A model generated the notes under the pieces. The model was not told the DNA's origin. It saw only the letters and a program-made list of their open reading frames with translations, and searched no databases. A stretch of 64,000 bases of DNA from Ga0077530 sp035565975 (lineage in GTDB: Bacteria; Pseudomonadota; Alphaproteobacteria; Rhizobiales; Hyphomicrobiaceae): contig DATMRT010000056.1 of NCBI GenBank assembly GCA_035565975.1, forward strand, positions 17,135 to 81,134. The letters run 5' to 3'. The position numbers were made by a program, and so were the translations under genes. Positions 1-8,650 of this stretch are shown here, piece by piece (within the stretch, counting starts at the first letter, position 1; every line of letters begins with the position of its first letter).

Positions 1-617
1 TAGGCGGCGTGGCCCTGCTTGCCCGCGACGACCAGTTCGGCATTGAGCGAGCCGCGCCGGCCGATCTTGATCTCCTCGCCGAGCATGTTCGGGTTCGATG
101 GCTCGCCGACAATGCAGGCATCCATGACCTCGCCGTGCTCGCGCATCCAGTCGAGCACCTTCATGGTGCCGTTGATGGACGGCCCCTCCTCGTCACCCGT
201 GATCAGAAAGCTGATGGCGCCCGGCAGCTCGCCGCCGTGACGCTCGACGAGCCTGAGTGTCGCCGCCACGAACGCCGCGATGGCACCCTTCATGTCGACG
301 GCGCCGCGGCCGTAGATAAGACCGTCGTGGATCTCGGCACCGAAGGGCGGATGCGTCCACTTCGCCGCATCACCGACCGGCACCACATCGGTATGCCCGG
401 CAAAGCAGAGGTTCGGTTGCTTGCGCCCGAGCCGCGCGTAGAGATTGTCGACGTCGGGCGTGCCCGCCTCGCGCATGATCAGCCGCCTGCAGTCGAAGCC
501 CGCCGGCTTCAGTGCCGCCTCCAGAAGCGTCAAAGCGCCGCCCTCCTCGGGCGTCACCGAAGGGCAGCGGATGAGCGCCTGAGCGAGCGCCACGGGGTCC
601 TTGAAGTCGATGGTCAT
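1..617 (-). CDS. dapE: Succinyl-diaminopimelate desuccinylase, 5' part (runs off the window)
   Basis: Reading from ATG at 617 gives 205 uninterrupted codons to the window edge, so only the N-terminal half is present. The product should be the M20-family metallohydrolase that removes succinate from N-succinyl-LL-diaminopimelate in lysine and peptidoglycan-precursor synthesis. Visible family signatures are CFAGHTDVVP (metal-binding His and catalytic Asp), YGRGAVDMKG (bridging Asp) and ITGDEEGPSINGT (catalytic and metal Glu pair). It lies about 100 bp downstream of phoB on the same strand, which does not imply a phosphate role. No strong ribosome binding site is visible. Confidence is high for the family and good for DapE rather than another M20 peptidase, because the DEEGP and NGT context is typical of DapE. 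Confidence 0.93.
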   Translation of the reverse strand, partial: MTIDFKDPVALAQALIRCPSVTPEEGGALTLLEAALKPAGFDCRRLIMREAGTPDVDNLYARLGRKQPNLCFAGHTDVVPVGDAAKWTHPPFGAEIHDGLIYGRGAVDMKGAIAAFVAATLRLVERHGGELPGAISFLITGDEEGPSINGTMKVLDWMREHGEVMDACIVGEPSNPNMLGEEIKIGRRGSLNAELVVAGKQGHAA

Positions 618-721
618 GGATCGAGAGCCGGTCGCCGAGGATGCAGGCCGCCCATGCGGCGGCGCTCGCGAGGCTCTAGCATCCGGATGGATCGGAGAGA
701 AGTGCGCTCAGCGCAGGCGGC

Positions 722-1408
722 TCAGGCCGGCTCGATCACGTAACCGGCGCCGCGGACGGTGCGGATGACCTCAGCTTCCTTGCCGCGGATGAGCGCCTTG
801 CGCAGGCGTCCGATGTGCACATCGACCGTACGCTCGTCGAGCTCAGCCTGGCGCCCCCAGACACCGTCGAGGATCTGCTCGCGGCTCAAGACGCGGCCCG
901 CCCGCTCCATCATGAACTCGAGCAGGCGGTATTCGGTCGGCCCGAGACGCACCTCGCGCTGGGCACGGCGCACGCGATGGGCGAGACGGTCGAGCGAGAC
1001 ATCTCCGACCGTGATCACGTCCGAGACGCGCTCCGGAGCGGCCCGCCGCAGCATGGCCTTGACGCGCGCGATCAGCTCGGCGACCGAGAACGGCTTGACG
1101 ATGTAGTCGTCGGCGCCGGTGGCGAGCCCACGCACCCGGTCGCCCTCCTCCCCGCGCGCCGTAAGCATGATGATCGGAACGGCGGTCGTCTCCTGGCGCT
1201 GGCGCAGCCGTCGGCAGAGCTCGATGCCCGACACGCCCGGCAGCATCCAGTCGAGGAGGATGAGGTCGTAGTTCTCTTCGTTGACGAGGAGCTGCGCCTC
1301 TTCGCCGGTCTCCGCGACGATCACCTCGAAGCCCTCGCCTTCGAGATTGTAGGTGATGAGCTCGACGATCGCCGGATCGTCCTCGACCACCAGGATCCTG
1401 ATGCTCAT
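722..1408 (-). CDS. phoB: Phosphate response regulator PhoB
   Basis: This OmpR/PhoB-class response regulator activates the Pho regulon when phosphorylated by PhoR. The 228-residue product has a receiver domain with acidic pocket VVEDD, phosphoacceptor Asp53 in LLDWMLPG and Lys105 in IVKPFS. A C-terminal winged helix follows, with the typical RTVDVHIGRLRKAL and RTVRGAGY motifs. The frame is open further upstream, but ATG 1408 (MSIRILVVEDD) gives the family's normal length. It follows phoU on the same strand with a gap of about 180 bp, so it may be read through from phoR-phoU or have its own promoter. The phoR-phoU context supports PhoB over other OmpR paralogs. Confidence 0.95.
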   Translation of the reverse strand: MSIRILVVEDDPAIVELITYNLEGEGFEVIVAETGEEAQLLVNEENYDLILLDWMLPGVSGIELCRRLRQRQETTAVPIIMLTARGEEGDRVRGLATGADDYIVKPFSVAELIARVKAMLRRAAPERVSDVITVGDVSLDRLAHRVRRAQREVRLGPTEYRLLEFMMERAGRVLSREQILDGVWGRQAELDERTVDVHIGRLRKALIRGKEAEVIRTVRGAGYVIEPA

Positions 1409-1586
1409 GCGAGCCCGACCCTCCCTGGAGTCAGCCGGCGTCCCATCGCTGCGGACCGCCAGTCCTCGTGCCGTCCTCAACATCGCAACGCGCACGTCAT
1501 CACTCTCCGAACTCACAGCGTGGGGTCTCCGCCTTCGGCCTCGATAGCGAGATCATCGGCTCGCACCACGCTTTTCCTGTCACCGA

Positions 1587-2303
1587 TCAGGGCTCCTCGG
1601 CCGTGATCAGCGTCGAACTTGTCTCGTCACCCTTCGGGCGCGCATCGGTGACCGGCTGCCCGTGGACGAGGAAATGGACATTCTCGGCGATGTTCGTCGT
1701 GTGATCGCCGATGCGCTCGATATTCTTGGCACCGAACAGCAGATGCGTGCAGAGCCCGATATTGCGCGGGTCCTCCATCATGTAGGTCAGCAGCTCGCGG
1801 AAGAGAGAGTTGTACATCGCGTCGATCTGCTCGTCGGCGCGCCATACGGCGAGCGCCTTGTCGGCCTGGCGCTCGCTGTAGGCATCGAGCACATCCTTGA
1901 GCTGACGCAGCGCGAGCTCGGTCATGTTCTTGAGCCCGGTCATCAGCGGCTTCGGATGGTTCTCCCCCGAGATCGCGAGCGCGCGCTTCGCAATGTTCTT
2001 CGCGAGGTCACCGATCCGCTCGAGATCGCCGGCGATCTTGAGTACCGTCATGATGTGACGCAGGTCATCGGCCAGCGGCTGGCGCTTGGCGATCATGACG
2101 ATGGACTGATCCTGCAGCTCGCGCTCGAGCTGATCGATGAGTGCATCGCCTGCAACGATCTCGGCCGCGAGCTTCGGATCACGCCGCTCGAGAGCCTCGA
2201 AGGCGCGGCCGAGCTGCTGCTCGGCAAGACCGCCCATTTGCGTGACGCGCTTGTCGAGCAGGTGCAGCTCCTGCTCGAAGGCCTTGACCGTGTGCTCGCG
2301 CAT
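1587..2303 (-). CDS. phoU: Phosphate-specific transport system accessory protein PhoU
   Basis: PhoU is a cytoplasmic all-helical protein that links the Pst phosphate transporter to PhoR and keeps the Pho regulon off when phosphate is plentiful. The 238-residue product shows two PhoU three-helix bundles, with metal-cluster-type motifs around ERIGDLAKNIAKRA in the first half and ERIGDHTTNIAENV in the second. Start ATG 2303 (MREHTVKAFEQEL) matches family N-termini; the longer open frame back to 2405 would add 34 residues and run through the probable promoter. It sits between phoR and phoB. The usual pstSCAB genes are not in the interval, so the transporter partner must be elsewhere. Confidence 0.95.
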   Translation of the reverse strand: MREHTVKAFEQELHLLDKRVTQMGGLAEQQLGRAFEALERRDPKLAAEIVAGDALIDQLERELQDQSIVMIAKRQPLADDLRHIMTVLKIAGDLERIGDLAKNIAKRALAISGENHPKPLMTGLKNMTELALRQLKDVLDAYSERQADKALAVWRADEQIDAMYNSLFRELLTYMMEDPRNIGLCTHLLFGAKNIERIGDHTTNIAENVHFLVHGQPVTDARPKGDETSSTLITAEEP

Positions 2304-2387
2304 CTTGTGCTCCGATTGTCCGAGGCGCTCCAGCAGGCCCGAGAGGGTCGGCCGCCTCTGATTTGCGCTGCAATCTAGCGCCACCAG

Positions 2388-2423
2388 CCTACAACTTTGT
2401 GACAATATAACTATTTATAATGC
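2388..2423 (-). promoter_or_regulatory. AT-rich promoter region with a possible Pho box upstream of phoU
   Basis: The 134-bp gap between phoR and phoU contains an abrupt AT-rich tract in otherwise GC-rich DNA. Read on the minus strand it has TTGTCAC-AAAG-TTGTAGG, two seven-base direct half-sites with 11-bp periodicity. This resembles the CTGTCAT-N4-CTGTCAT Pho box bound by PhoB, with several mismatches. A PhoB-controlled promoter for phoU-phoB would be expected biologically. The match is weak, and no convincing -10 is visible at the right distance. Confidence 0.35.
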
Positions 2424-2437
2424 AACGAGAAATATGG

Positions 2438-3772
2438 TCAGTGGATCGCGCTCGGTCGCCGCGCCTGCTCGTCAATGAGGAAGGTGAACGTCGAGCCCTT
2501 GCCGAGCTCCGATTCGATGCGGAGCTCGCCGCGATGGCGGTTGATGATGTGCTTGACGATCGCGAGACCGAGGCCCGTGCCACCCTTTTCGCGGCTCGAC
2601 TTCGCATTGACGCGATAGAAGCGCTCGGTGAGGCGCGGCAGGTGTTCGGGCGCGATGCCGGGCCCATCGTCGCGCACGGCAACGGCAATGCGGCTCGTCG
2701 GCCCCCGCGCCTCGCGGCGGATGCTCACGCTAACCGGGCGGCCGGGCGCGCCGTACTTCAGGGCGTTTTGAACCAAATTCTGCAGGACCTGCACGATCTC
2801 GTCGGTCTCACCGAGCACGACCGCTGGTCCGTCGCACGGTGTGAATTTGAGAGCTGCCCCGGACGCCTTGGCCACCGGCTCGAGAGCCTGTACGGCCGCC
2901 GCGATCGTCTCGTTGAGGTCGATGGCCGTGCGCGGCGGCACGTGCTCGCGCATCTCCACGCGGCTCAAGGACAAGAGATCGTCGACGAGCCGCGACATGC
3001 GCGCAGTCTGCTGCCCCATGATGCCGAGGAAACGCGTACGTGCGGCTGGATCCTCGCTCGCGCGGCCTTGCAACGTCTCGATGAACCCGACAAGCGAGGC
3101 GAGCGGCGTGCGCAGCTCATGGCTGGCATTGGCGACGAAGTCCGCGCGCATGCGACCGAGCCGGTCCTGCTCGGTCAGGTCGCGAAGCGCGATCACGACG
3201 CGTGGCACGTCAGGCCCGGCAGCACCATCGGCCATGGCCGTGAGCGTGACCCGCACACGCCGATCGATGGGTACGCGCTCCTGAACCTCGACCGTGCGCT
3301 GGCGGCCATCATCGAGCACCTCGTCGATCGCCTGCAAAAATATCGGGTCGCGGCTCAGGAGCGACGGCTGCCCGCCGGGCCGCAGAAGCGCGTAGATCTC
3401 GCGCGCTGCCGGGTTGATGTGAACGATCATGCCGGCTTGATCGAGCGCGATGACCGGGTCCGGCACCGCATCGAGCGCGGCACGCCAACGCCCGGCGATC
3501 TCGGCCATGGCATGGCGCTGCGCGATCGCGCGTCCCTGCAGCGCGTCGTCGTCGCCTTCAAGCGAGACGAGCACCGCGAGGACAAGCGCCAGTCCCGCAC
3601 CGAGCACGACGAGCCACGGCGAGAGGCCGCCGATCAGCCCGACGGCGCCGCCGCCGATCACAACCGCGAGCAGCAAAGGCAAGCGCTGGCGTATGCGGCG
3701 GGCAGCCGTATCGAGCCCACGCCGCAGCACATCGCTCAAGGAATGCCATTCGTCACTGCCGAGCAGACGCAC
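2438..3772 (-). CDS. phoR: Phosphate regulon sensor histidine kinase PhoR
   Basis: This inner-membrane histidine kinase phosphorylates PhoB under phosphate limitation. The 444-residue product has two hydrophobic segments near residues 31-70, a PAS domain at about 95-200, a HisKA dimerisation domain with phospho-acceptor His218 in ASHELRTP, and an HATPase_c domain with N box VQNALKYG, G1 box VRDDGPGIA and G2 box GGTGLGLAI. There is no large periplasmic sensor domain, as is normal for PhoR, which senses through PstSCAB-PhoU. Start GTG 3772 is preceded by AGGAG at six bases. It is the first Pho gene in the minus-strand run phoR-phoU-phoB. Confidence 0.94.
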   Translation of the reverse strand: MRLLGSDEWHSLSDVLRRGLDTAARRIRQRLPLLLAVVIGGGAVGLIGGLSPWLVVLGAGLALVLAVLVSLEGDDDALQGRAIAQRHAMAEIAGRWRAALDAVPDPVIALDQAGMIVHINPAAREIYALLRPGGQPSLLSRDPIFLQAIDEVLDDGRQRTVEVQERVPIDRRVRVTLTAMADGAAGPDVPRVVIALRDLTEQDRLGRMRADFVANASHELRTPLASLVGFIETLQGRASEDPAARTRFLGIMGQQTARMSRLVDDLLSLSRVEMREHVPPRTAIDLNETIAAAVQALEPVAKASGAALKFTPCDGPAVVLGETDEIVQVLQNLVQNALKYGAPGRPVSVSIRREARGPTSRIAVAVRDDGPGIAPEHLPRLTERFYRVNAKSSREKGGTGLGLAIVKHIINRHRGELRIESELGKGSTFTFLIDEQARRPSAIH

Positions 3773-3839
3773 GCGCTGCTCCTATATCCGGTAGCTTTTC
3801 ATGGGGCCTTGTAGACCTTCGCCGCACTCTCCGACAGTC

Positions 3840-4208
3840 CTAGCCATAGAGCAGCGCGGCGAAGGACAGGGCGGCCCCCATTCCGGCGAAGACGAGGAGC
3901 CCCGCCCGGCCATCGACGAAGCTGTCGGGAAAGAGCTGCAGGATCAGCGGCGCGATGAGCAGCGCCGCCCCGCCGATGATCACGGCCCACGCCCACGGCA
4001 GGGCCGACCAGGCGACCAGAAGCCCGACAAGCGTCGTGCCGAGCGCAACAGCCATCGTTCCCCAGAGAATGGTCGCGCCGCCGACCGACTTCAGCGCCTC
4101 CGCGCGGTGCTCGCTCGGAAACTGTCCACTTGCCGTGAGCCCATAAAGGGCGGCGCTCATTACGAGGAGCGCGAAAACGACAAGCGCTCCCCAGTCCAAC
4201 AATCCCAT
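3840..4208 (-). CDS. Small integral membrane protein, function unknown
   Basis: The 122-residue product has four predicted hydrophobic spans, approximately residues 6-27 (LLDWGALVVFALLVMSAALYG), 43-66, 71-92 and 103-121. I recognise no domain. The start ATG 4208 is divergent from panB (GTG 4310), leaving about 100 bp for promoters in both directions. It ends 67 bp before phoR on the same strand and could be co-transcribed with it, although nothing in the protein suggests phosphate sensing. Codon use resembles the neighbours, and the antisense frames lack any family signature, so I take this as the coding strand. Confidence 0.7.
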   Translation of the reverse strand: MGLLDWGALVVFALLVMSAALYGLTASGQFPSEHRAEALKSVGGATILWGTMAVALGTTLVGLLVAWSALPWAWAVIIGGAALLIAPLILQLFPDSFVDGRAGLLVFAGMGAALSFAALLYG

Positions 4209-4309
4209 TGCGCATCTCCCGATCGCGCGCGTTCGTAGCGGCGCGCTTGCCCTCGACAGGCCCGCTCCTTAGCATACGAAAGATATATCAGTATGGAGGG
4301 GACGCAACC

Positions 4310-5200
4310 GTGGCCAACGCATCGACCGGCGAAGCACCAAAGAAGCGTGAAAAGCGGACCATCACCGAAATACGTGACAGCAAGAAGACTGGTGAAAAGA
4401 TGGTCTATATGTCCGTGCCGGACTATACGGCCGCGCAATGGGCAGAGATGGCCGGCGTCGACGTCGCGGTGGTCGGCGACAGCCTCGCCATGATCGCGCA
4501 CGGCCACAAGAGCACGATCCCAGCAACCATGGACATGATGGTCATGCATGCGCAGGCCATCCGGCGCGGCGCGCCCAATACGTTCGTGCTCGGGTGTATG
4601 CCCTACCAGAGCTACAACACGGTCGATCGCGCGCTCGTCAACGCGACGCGCTTCATGCAGGACGCGCTGACCGACGCCGTGAAGCCGCAGGGCGGGAAAT
4701 CCCAGGCGCATATCCTGAAGGCGCTCGTCGATGCGGGCGTCCCGACGGCCTCGCACATCGGCCTCACCCCGCACACCATCGCCACCTTCGGCGGCTTCAA
4801 GATTCAGGGCCGCACCGCCGATGCCGCGATGAAGATCCTCGAGGATGCGCTCGCGATCGAAGATGCGGGCTGCTTCATGCTCGAGTTCGAGGCGGTGCCC
4901 GCAAAGATCGCGCGGCTCATCTCCGAGCAGCTCACGATCCCGACCATCGGCATCGGCGCCGGTGTCGGCACCGACGGCCAGATCCTGCTCTGTCACGACC
5001 TGCTCGGCGTCTTCACCGATTTCAAGCCGAAGTTCACGAAGCGCTTCGCGAACCTGACCGAAGTCGCCGTCAACGGCATCAGGCAGTACGTGAAGGAGGT
5101 GAAGGAAGGCACATTCCCCGACGACGATCACTCCTACACGGTGAAAGAGGAGGAGTACGAGAAGTTCGCCAAGATGGTGCAGAAGCGGAAGCAGATCTGA
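4310..5200 (+). CDS. panB: 3-methyl-2-oxobutanoate hydroxymethyltransferase
   Basis: PanB adds a hydroxymethyl group from 5,10-methylene-THF to alpha-ketoisovalerate, giving ketopantoate, the first committed step of pantothenate and CoA synthesis. The 296-residue protein shows the family's VVGDSLAM metal-binding loop (Asp57), the GHKSTIPATMDMMVMHA stretch and IPTIGIGAGVGTDGQ near the C-terminal half. The start is GTG 4310: GGAGGGG at 4295-4301 sits at the correct spacing, while the in-frame extension upstream has no homology-like sequence. Its C-terminus carries an acidic/basic tail (EEEYEKFAKMVQKRK). No panC adjoins it; the gene appears to be monocistronic, and a palindromic repeat follows its stop. 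Confidence 0.95.
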   Translation: MANASTGEAPKKREKRTITEIRDSKKTGEKMVYMSVPDYTAAQWAEMAGVDVAVVGDSLAMIAHGHKSTIPATMDMMVMHAQAIRRGAPNTFVLGCMPYQSYNTVDRALVNATRFMQDALTDAVKPQGGKSQAHILKALVDAGVPTASHIGLTPHTIATFGGFKIQGRTADAAMKILEDALAIEDAGCFMLEFEAVPAKIARLISEQLTIPTIGIGAGVGTDGQILLCHDLLGVFTDFKPKFTKRFANLTEVAVNGIRQYVKEVKEGTFPDDDHSYTVKEEEYEKFAKMVQKRKQI

Positions 5201-5268
5201 TCCGGCTTGCGCGGGCTGCTGCCTCTGCGTTCTCGATTATCGCCACCGTTGCCGCAAGCGCGGCAGGT

Positions 5269-5386
5269 CCCTTCTCCCCGTCCTTTACGGGGAGAAGGTT
5301 AGGATGAGGGGCGGAAGCTTTCGCGACGTTGGCGTATGCCGCCGCCCCTCACCCTGACCCTCTCCCCGCAAGTGCGGGGAGAGGGG
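5269..5386. repeat. Composite palindromic intergenic element, copy A
   Basis: Two inverted units, each a hairpin (CCTTCTCCCCG/CGGGGAGAAGG type) followed by a conserved GATGAGGGGCGG or its complement, flank a short core containing ACGTTGGCGTATGCC. It sits between the convergent genes panB and GST, so it could act as a bidirectional terminator or mRNA 3' stabiliser. Four more copies occur at 23195-23310, 34381-34572, 41169-41285 and 59926-60041. Confidence 0.85.
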
Positions 5387-5418
5387 ACATCGGCGCGCAT
5401 CTCACTCCTGTGGAGACC

Positions 5419-6042
5419 TTACGGCAAGCCGTTGCGCACGTGGCGCATGTAGGCCGGCCGCGTGCTCAGTTGCTCGTAGTAGCGTGCGACGGCTGGATAC
5501 TGCGGACGTTCGAAGTTCAGGCAGAACCACCGGTTGACCACCAGGCCAATCGGGATGTCGCCGATCGTGAAGGCCTCGCCCGTGATGTAGGGGCCGCCGG
5601 CCGTCAGATGCTCATCAAGCTGTCCGACCTCTTTCGTGATCTGGCGCCGCCCCTGCTCGATGAACCAGGGATTGTTCCACGGCGGCTCGTTGAGCATGCC
5701 CCCAAGGAACGCGCCGCGGAGCGAAATGGAGGTTTCGTAGTTCGCCCAATCCATCCACTGCTCGACGTTGGCGCGGCGAACCGGCTCGGCTGGATAGAGC
5801 GATCCATCGCCGTACTTCGTCGCCAGATACCTGACGATCGTGTTCGACTCGCGCAGCACAATGCCGTCGTCGATCACTGCCGGAACGAGGCCGATCGGAT
5901 TGATCCGCTTGAACTCATCGTCGGTCGTCGGGCGATAGCCGCGGCCCCAGTCCTCCCGCGTGTACGGAACACCGAGTTCGTCGCAAACCCACAGAACCTT
6001 CCTGACGTTGAACGAGTTCGCTCTTCCGAGAATCCTCAACAT
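5419..6042 (-). CDS. Glutathione S-transferase family protein
   Basis: The 207-residue protein has the two-domain cytosolic GST architecture. The N-terminal thioredoxin-like domain begins MLRILGRANSFNVRKVLWV, where a Ser near residue 10 is the likely glutathione-activating residue, and carries the cis-Pro NPIGLVPAV and glutathione-binding RESNTIVRYLA motifs. The all-helical C-terminal domain has the N-capping-box region ITGEAFTIGDIPIG. It would conjugate or reduce small electrophiles in the cytoplasm, but the substrate cannot be told from sequence. It is convergent with panB across repeat copy A and divergent from the VOC operon. Confidence 0.88.
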   Translation of the reverse strand: MLRILGRANSFNVRKVLWVCDELGVPYTREDWGRGYRPTTDDEFKRINPIGLVPAVIDDGIVLRESNTIVRYLATKYGDGSLYPAEPVRRANVEQWMDWANYETSISLRGAFLGGMLNEPPWNNPWFIEQGRRQITKEVGQLDEHLTAGGPYITGEAFTIGDIPIGLVVNRWFCLNFERPQYPAVARYYEQLSTRPAYMRHVRNGLP

Positions 6043-6188
6043 GGGCCGGTGCCTCTTCCCGCATGTGTTTGGCCAGCCTAACCGCCGGCGCGCGCGACGC
6101 GAACCGGTGCGCGGGCATTTCTGTTGCGCATTTTCGCGGTGAGGCTCACATTGCCGCTCATCAATCCAGGCAGGGCGGAACAGATATC

Positions 6189-6605
6189 GTGAAAGTCATC
6201 GGCTTCGACCATCTGGTACTGACGGTCGCTTCGATCGAGCGCACGGTGGCGTTCTATACGCGCGCACTCGGCATGACGCACGAGGTCTTCGGTGCCGATC
6301 GCCGCTCGGCGCTGCGTTTCGGCCCGCACAAGATCAACCTGCATCAGGCCGACAACATGTTCGCGCCGCGCGCCGAGCATCCCATGCCCGGATCCGGCGA
6401 CATCTGCCTGCTGGTCGATGATTTCGAAGGTGTCGAGGAGCAGCTTGTCGCCAACGGCGTGCCGATCCTCGTCCCGCCCTCCGAGCGCACGGGGGCGCGC
6501 GGCACGCTCAAGTCCATCTATATCCGCGATCCGGACGGCAACCTCGTCGAGCTCAGTACCTACGCCGATCCGAACCTGAAGGCAGCGGGGACCGCCGATG
6601 TATGA
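6189..6605 (+). CDS. VOC-family (glyoxalase/dioxygenase fold) protein
   Basis: The 138-residue protein is a single vicinal-oxygen-chelate module pair with FDHLVLTVASIERTVAFY (metal His) near the start and IYIRDPDGNLVELSTY (metal Glu) at the end. Such proteins include virulence-type glyoxalase relatives, fosfomycin resistance enzymes and small dioxygenases. The sequence most resembles the generic virulence-protein/glyoxalase subgroup, and the substrate is unknown. The start is GTG 6189 (VKVIGFDHLV) with GGCGGA a little upstream. Its stop overlaps the next gene by eight bases, so it heads an operon with a small membrane protein and the NAD(P)HX repair gene. Confidence 0.85.
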   Translation: MKVIGFDHLVLTVASIERTVAFYTRALGMTHEVFGADRRSALRFGPHKINLHQADNMFAPRAEHPMPGSGDICLLVDDFEGVEEQLVANGVPILVPPSERTGARGTLKSIYIRDPDGNLVELSTYADPNLKAAGTADV

Positions 6606-6801
6606 CTATTACTGGTTCTTTCCCTACTCCTTTGGCTCCGGGCTCGTGCAGTGGGTCATTGCGGCCGGGCTTGGGGCACTGTTCGTGACAGCACTGGTGC
6701 ACGACGCACAGGCGCGACGCTGGCTCTGGCTGTTCGGAGACATCGCGTTCCCGCCGATCGGCCTCGTGCGCGGCCTGCTCGTCTGGATCGAGAAGATCTA
6801 G
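6598..6801 (+). CDS. Small membrane protein (67 aa)
   Basis: The predicted product starts MYDYYWFFPYSFGSG and has one clear membrane span at about residues 17-36 (LVQWVIAAGLGALFVTALV) plus a second amphipathic or weaker segment near the C-terminus (FPPIGLVRGLLVWI). It overlaps the VOC gene by eight bases and is followed four bases after its stop by the nnr gene, so it is translationally coupled to both. I recognise no family. The tight packing and aromatic-rich N-terminus argue for a real small protein rather than a chance frame. Confidence 0.65.
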   Translation: MYDYYWFFPYSFGSGLVQWVIAAGLGALFVTALVHDAQARRWLWLFGDIAFPPIGLVRGLLVWIEKI

Positions 6802-6805
6802 TGCG

Positions 6806-8398
6806 ATGATCGACGAGACGGCAATCGAGCTGCTGGCCACCACGGAGATGGCGGCCGCCGATCGCCTTGCCATTGCTTCGGGCGTGCCCTCCGTCGATCT
6901 CATGGCCCGCGCCGGCGAAGCGGTCACGGACGTCGCCGGCACCATGGTCGGTATCGGCGCGCGCATTCTTGTCCTGGCCGGCCCCGGCAACAACGGCGGC
7001 GACGCCTTCGTCGCCGCGCGACGGCTCGCCGAGCAAGGCTACCGCGTCCGTCTCGCGCTGCTCGGCGATCGGAGTGCGCTCAAGGGAGACGCCGCGCATT
7101 TTGCCGCGCGATGGCCAGGCCCCGTCGAGGTTGTCGACGCCGGATGCGTGCGCGATTGCGATCTCATCATCGACGGACTTTTCGGCGCTGGTCTCTCGCG
7201 TGCGATCGAAGGCTCTGCCGCCGCAGCGATCGCAGCAATCAACGCATCGGGCATTCCAGTGCTGGCCATCGATGTGCCGAGCGGCCTCGATGGCAGCACG
7301 GGAGCGCCGAGCGGTCCCGTTGTCAAGGCGACGCGAACCGTCACCTTCTTCCGGTGCAAACCCGGGCACGTCCTGCTGCCCGGACGCGCGCTCTGCGGTC
7401 CCGTGACACTTGCGGATATCGGCATCCCACCAAGCGTCCTCGGAGAGATCGCGTGTCGTACTTTCGCCAACGCGCCCGCGCTCTGGCGTGATGCATTTCC
7501 CGTCCCGAAACCAGAGGCGCATAAGTACACGCGCGGCCACGCCGTCGTCGTCTCAGGCCCGGCGGAGAGCACCGGCGCCGCGCGTCTCAGCGCTCGCGGG
7601 GCACTCAGGATGGGCGCCGGTCTCGTGACCGTCGCAAGCCCGCGCGCCGCTTTCCCGGTCAATGCCGCGCATCTGACCGCCATCATGCTGAAGCCCTTCG
7701 ACGTGCCGGACGGCCTTGCGGGCGTGCTCGCGGACAAGCGCCGCAACGCCGTATTGATCGGACCCGGCTGCGGGCGCGGCCCGGCGACCTCCCGCATGGT
7801 CGAAATCACGCTTCGGTCCGGCGCCAGCGTCGTACTGGACGCCGACGCCATTACATCGTTCGAGGCAAAACAGCTTCAGGCCGACGCGGACGCAGGCGCG
7901 CCGTCCCCCATCGGCTTCCTGCCGGGCGCGGCCACCGCCACTTCCGCCGGCCCTGAACGCCTCTTCGCCGCCATCAAAGCCAATACCGGCCGCCCCGTCG
8001 TCCTCACCCCCCACGAGGGGGAGTTCCGACGGCTCTTCGGCGCGCTCCCGGGCTCGCACCTCGAGCGGGCGCGCCATGCGGCAGCCGCGAGCGGCGCCGT
8101 CATCATTCTCAAAGGCCCGGATACCTGCGTTGCAGCTCCCGATGGGAGGGCTGCCATCAACGAGAACGCGCCGCCGTGGCTGGCGACCGCCGGCTCAGGC
8201 GATGTGCTCGCAGGATTTGTTGCTGGGCTCCTCGCGCAGGGCATGCCCGCCTTCGAGGCGGCTGCGGCCGCCGTCTGGCTTCATGGCGCGTGCGCGGCCG
8301 CCGTAGGGGCGGGTCTCATTGCCGAGGATCTCCCGGAAGTGCTGCCGAAGGTGGTTATCCGCTACCTATACTTGCATTACTCCAAATCACAATCTTAG
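6806..8398 (+). CDS. nnr: Bifunctional NAD(P)H-hydrate epimerase / ADP-dependent (S)-NAD(P)H-hydrate dehydratase
   Basis: This metabolite-repair enzyme epimerises R-NADHX to S-NADHX (YjeF_N domain, about residues 12-215) and dehydrates it back to NADH using ADP (ribokinase-fold YjeF_C domain, about 230-525). Visible motifs are VLAGPGNNGGDAF and DVPSGLDGSTG in the epimerase half, and KYTRGHAVVVSG, TPHEGEF, ILKGPDT and TAGSGDVLAG (catalytic Asp near 463) in the dehydratase half. Its 530-residue length fits the fused bacterial form. In many alphaproteobacteria glnB-glnA lies beside this gene; here a different AT-rich region follows. Confidence 0.95.
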   Translation: MIDETAIELLATTEMAAADRLAIASGVPSVDLMARAGEAVTDVAGTMVGIGARILVLAGPGNNGGDAFVAARRLAEQGYRVRLALLGDRSALKGDAAHFAARWPGPVEVVDAGCVRDCDLIIDGLFGAGLSRAIEGSAAAAIAAINASGIPVLAIDVPSGLDGSTGAPSGPVVKATRTVTFFRCKPGHVLLPGRALCGPVTLADIGIPPSVLGEIACRTFANAPALWRDAFPVPKPEAHKYTRGHAVVVSGPAESTGAARLSARGALRMGAGLVTVASPRAAFPVNAAHLTAIMLKPFDVPDGLAGVLADKRRNAVLIGPGCGRGPATSRMVEITLRSGASVVLDADAITSFEAKQLQADADAGAPSPIGFLPGAATATSAGPERLFAAIKANTGRPVVLTPHEGEFRRLFGALPGSHLERARHAAAASGAVIILKGPDTCVAAPDGRAAINENAPPWLATAGSGDVLAGFVAGLLAQGMPAFEAAAAAVWLHGACAAAVGAGLIAEDLPEVLPKVVIRYLYLHYSKSQS

Positions 8399-8546
8399 GC
8401 TGCAGAAAAGCCGCGAGGCCGATTTCTTTCCTAATTTGAGGGGCCTATTAACTCATCCCTTTCAGAGATCTTAACTTACGTCTCAAAATAGGACAAATTT
8501 CGCCAAGATTCCGATACTTAGCATCGTAAATATTCTGTAAACCCTC

Positions 8547-8576
8547 TTGCATCTGATAAGAATACCATCCTATAAG
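8547..8576 (+). promoter_or_regulatory. Candidate sigma-70-like promoter
   Basis: The 250-bp gap between nnr and the GNAT-like gene is strikingly AT-rich. It contains TTGCAT at 8547-8552 and TATAAG at 8571-8576 with an 18-bp spacer, about 75 bp ahead of the ATG at 8651. Other AT-rich stretches upstream (around 8440-8540) could hold regulator sites. The assignment rests on sequence match only. Confidence 0.4.
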
Positions 8577-8650
8577 TAACCTTAAGGAAATGCTGCTTTC
8601 GAGGTAAACGGCGGCATTGTCCTTCTCATCTCGGATTGGGGGAATTTGTT

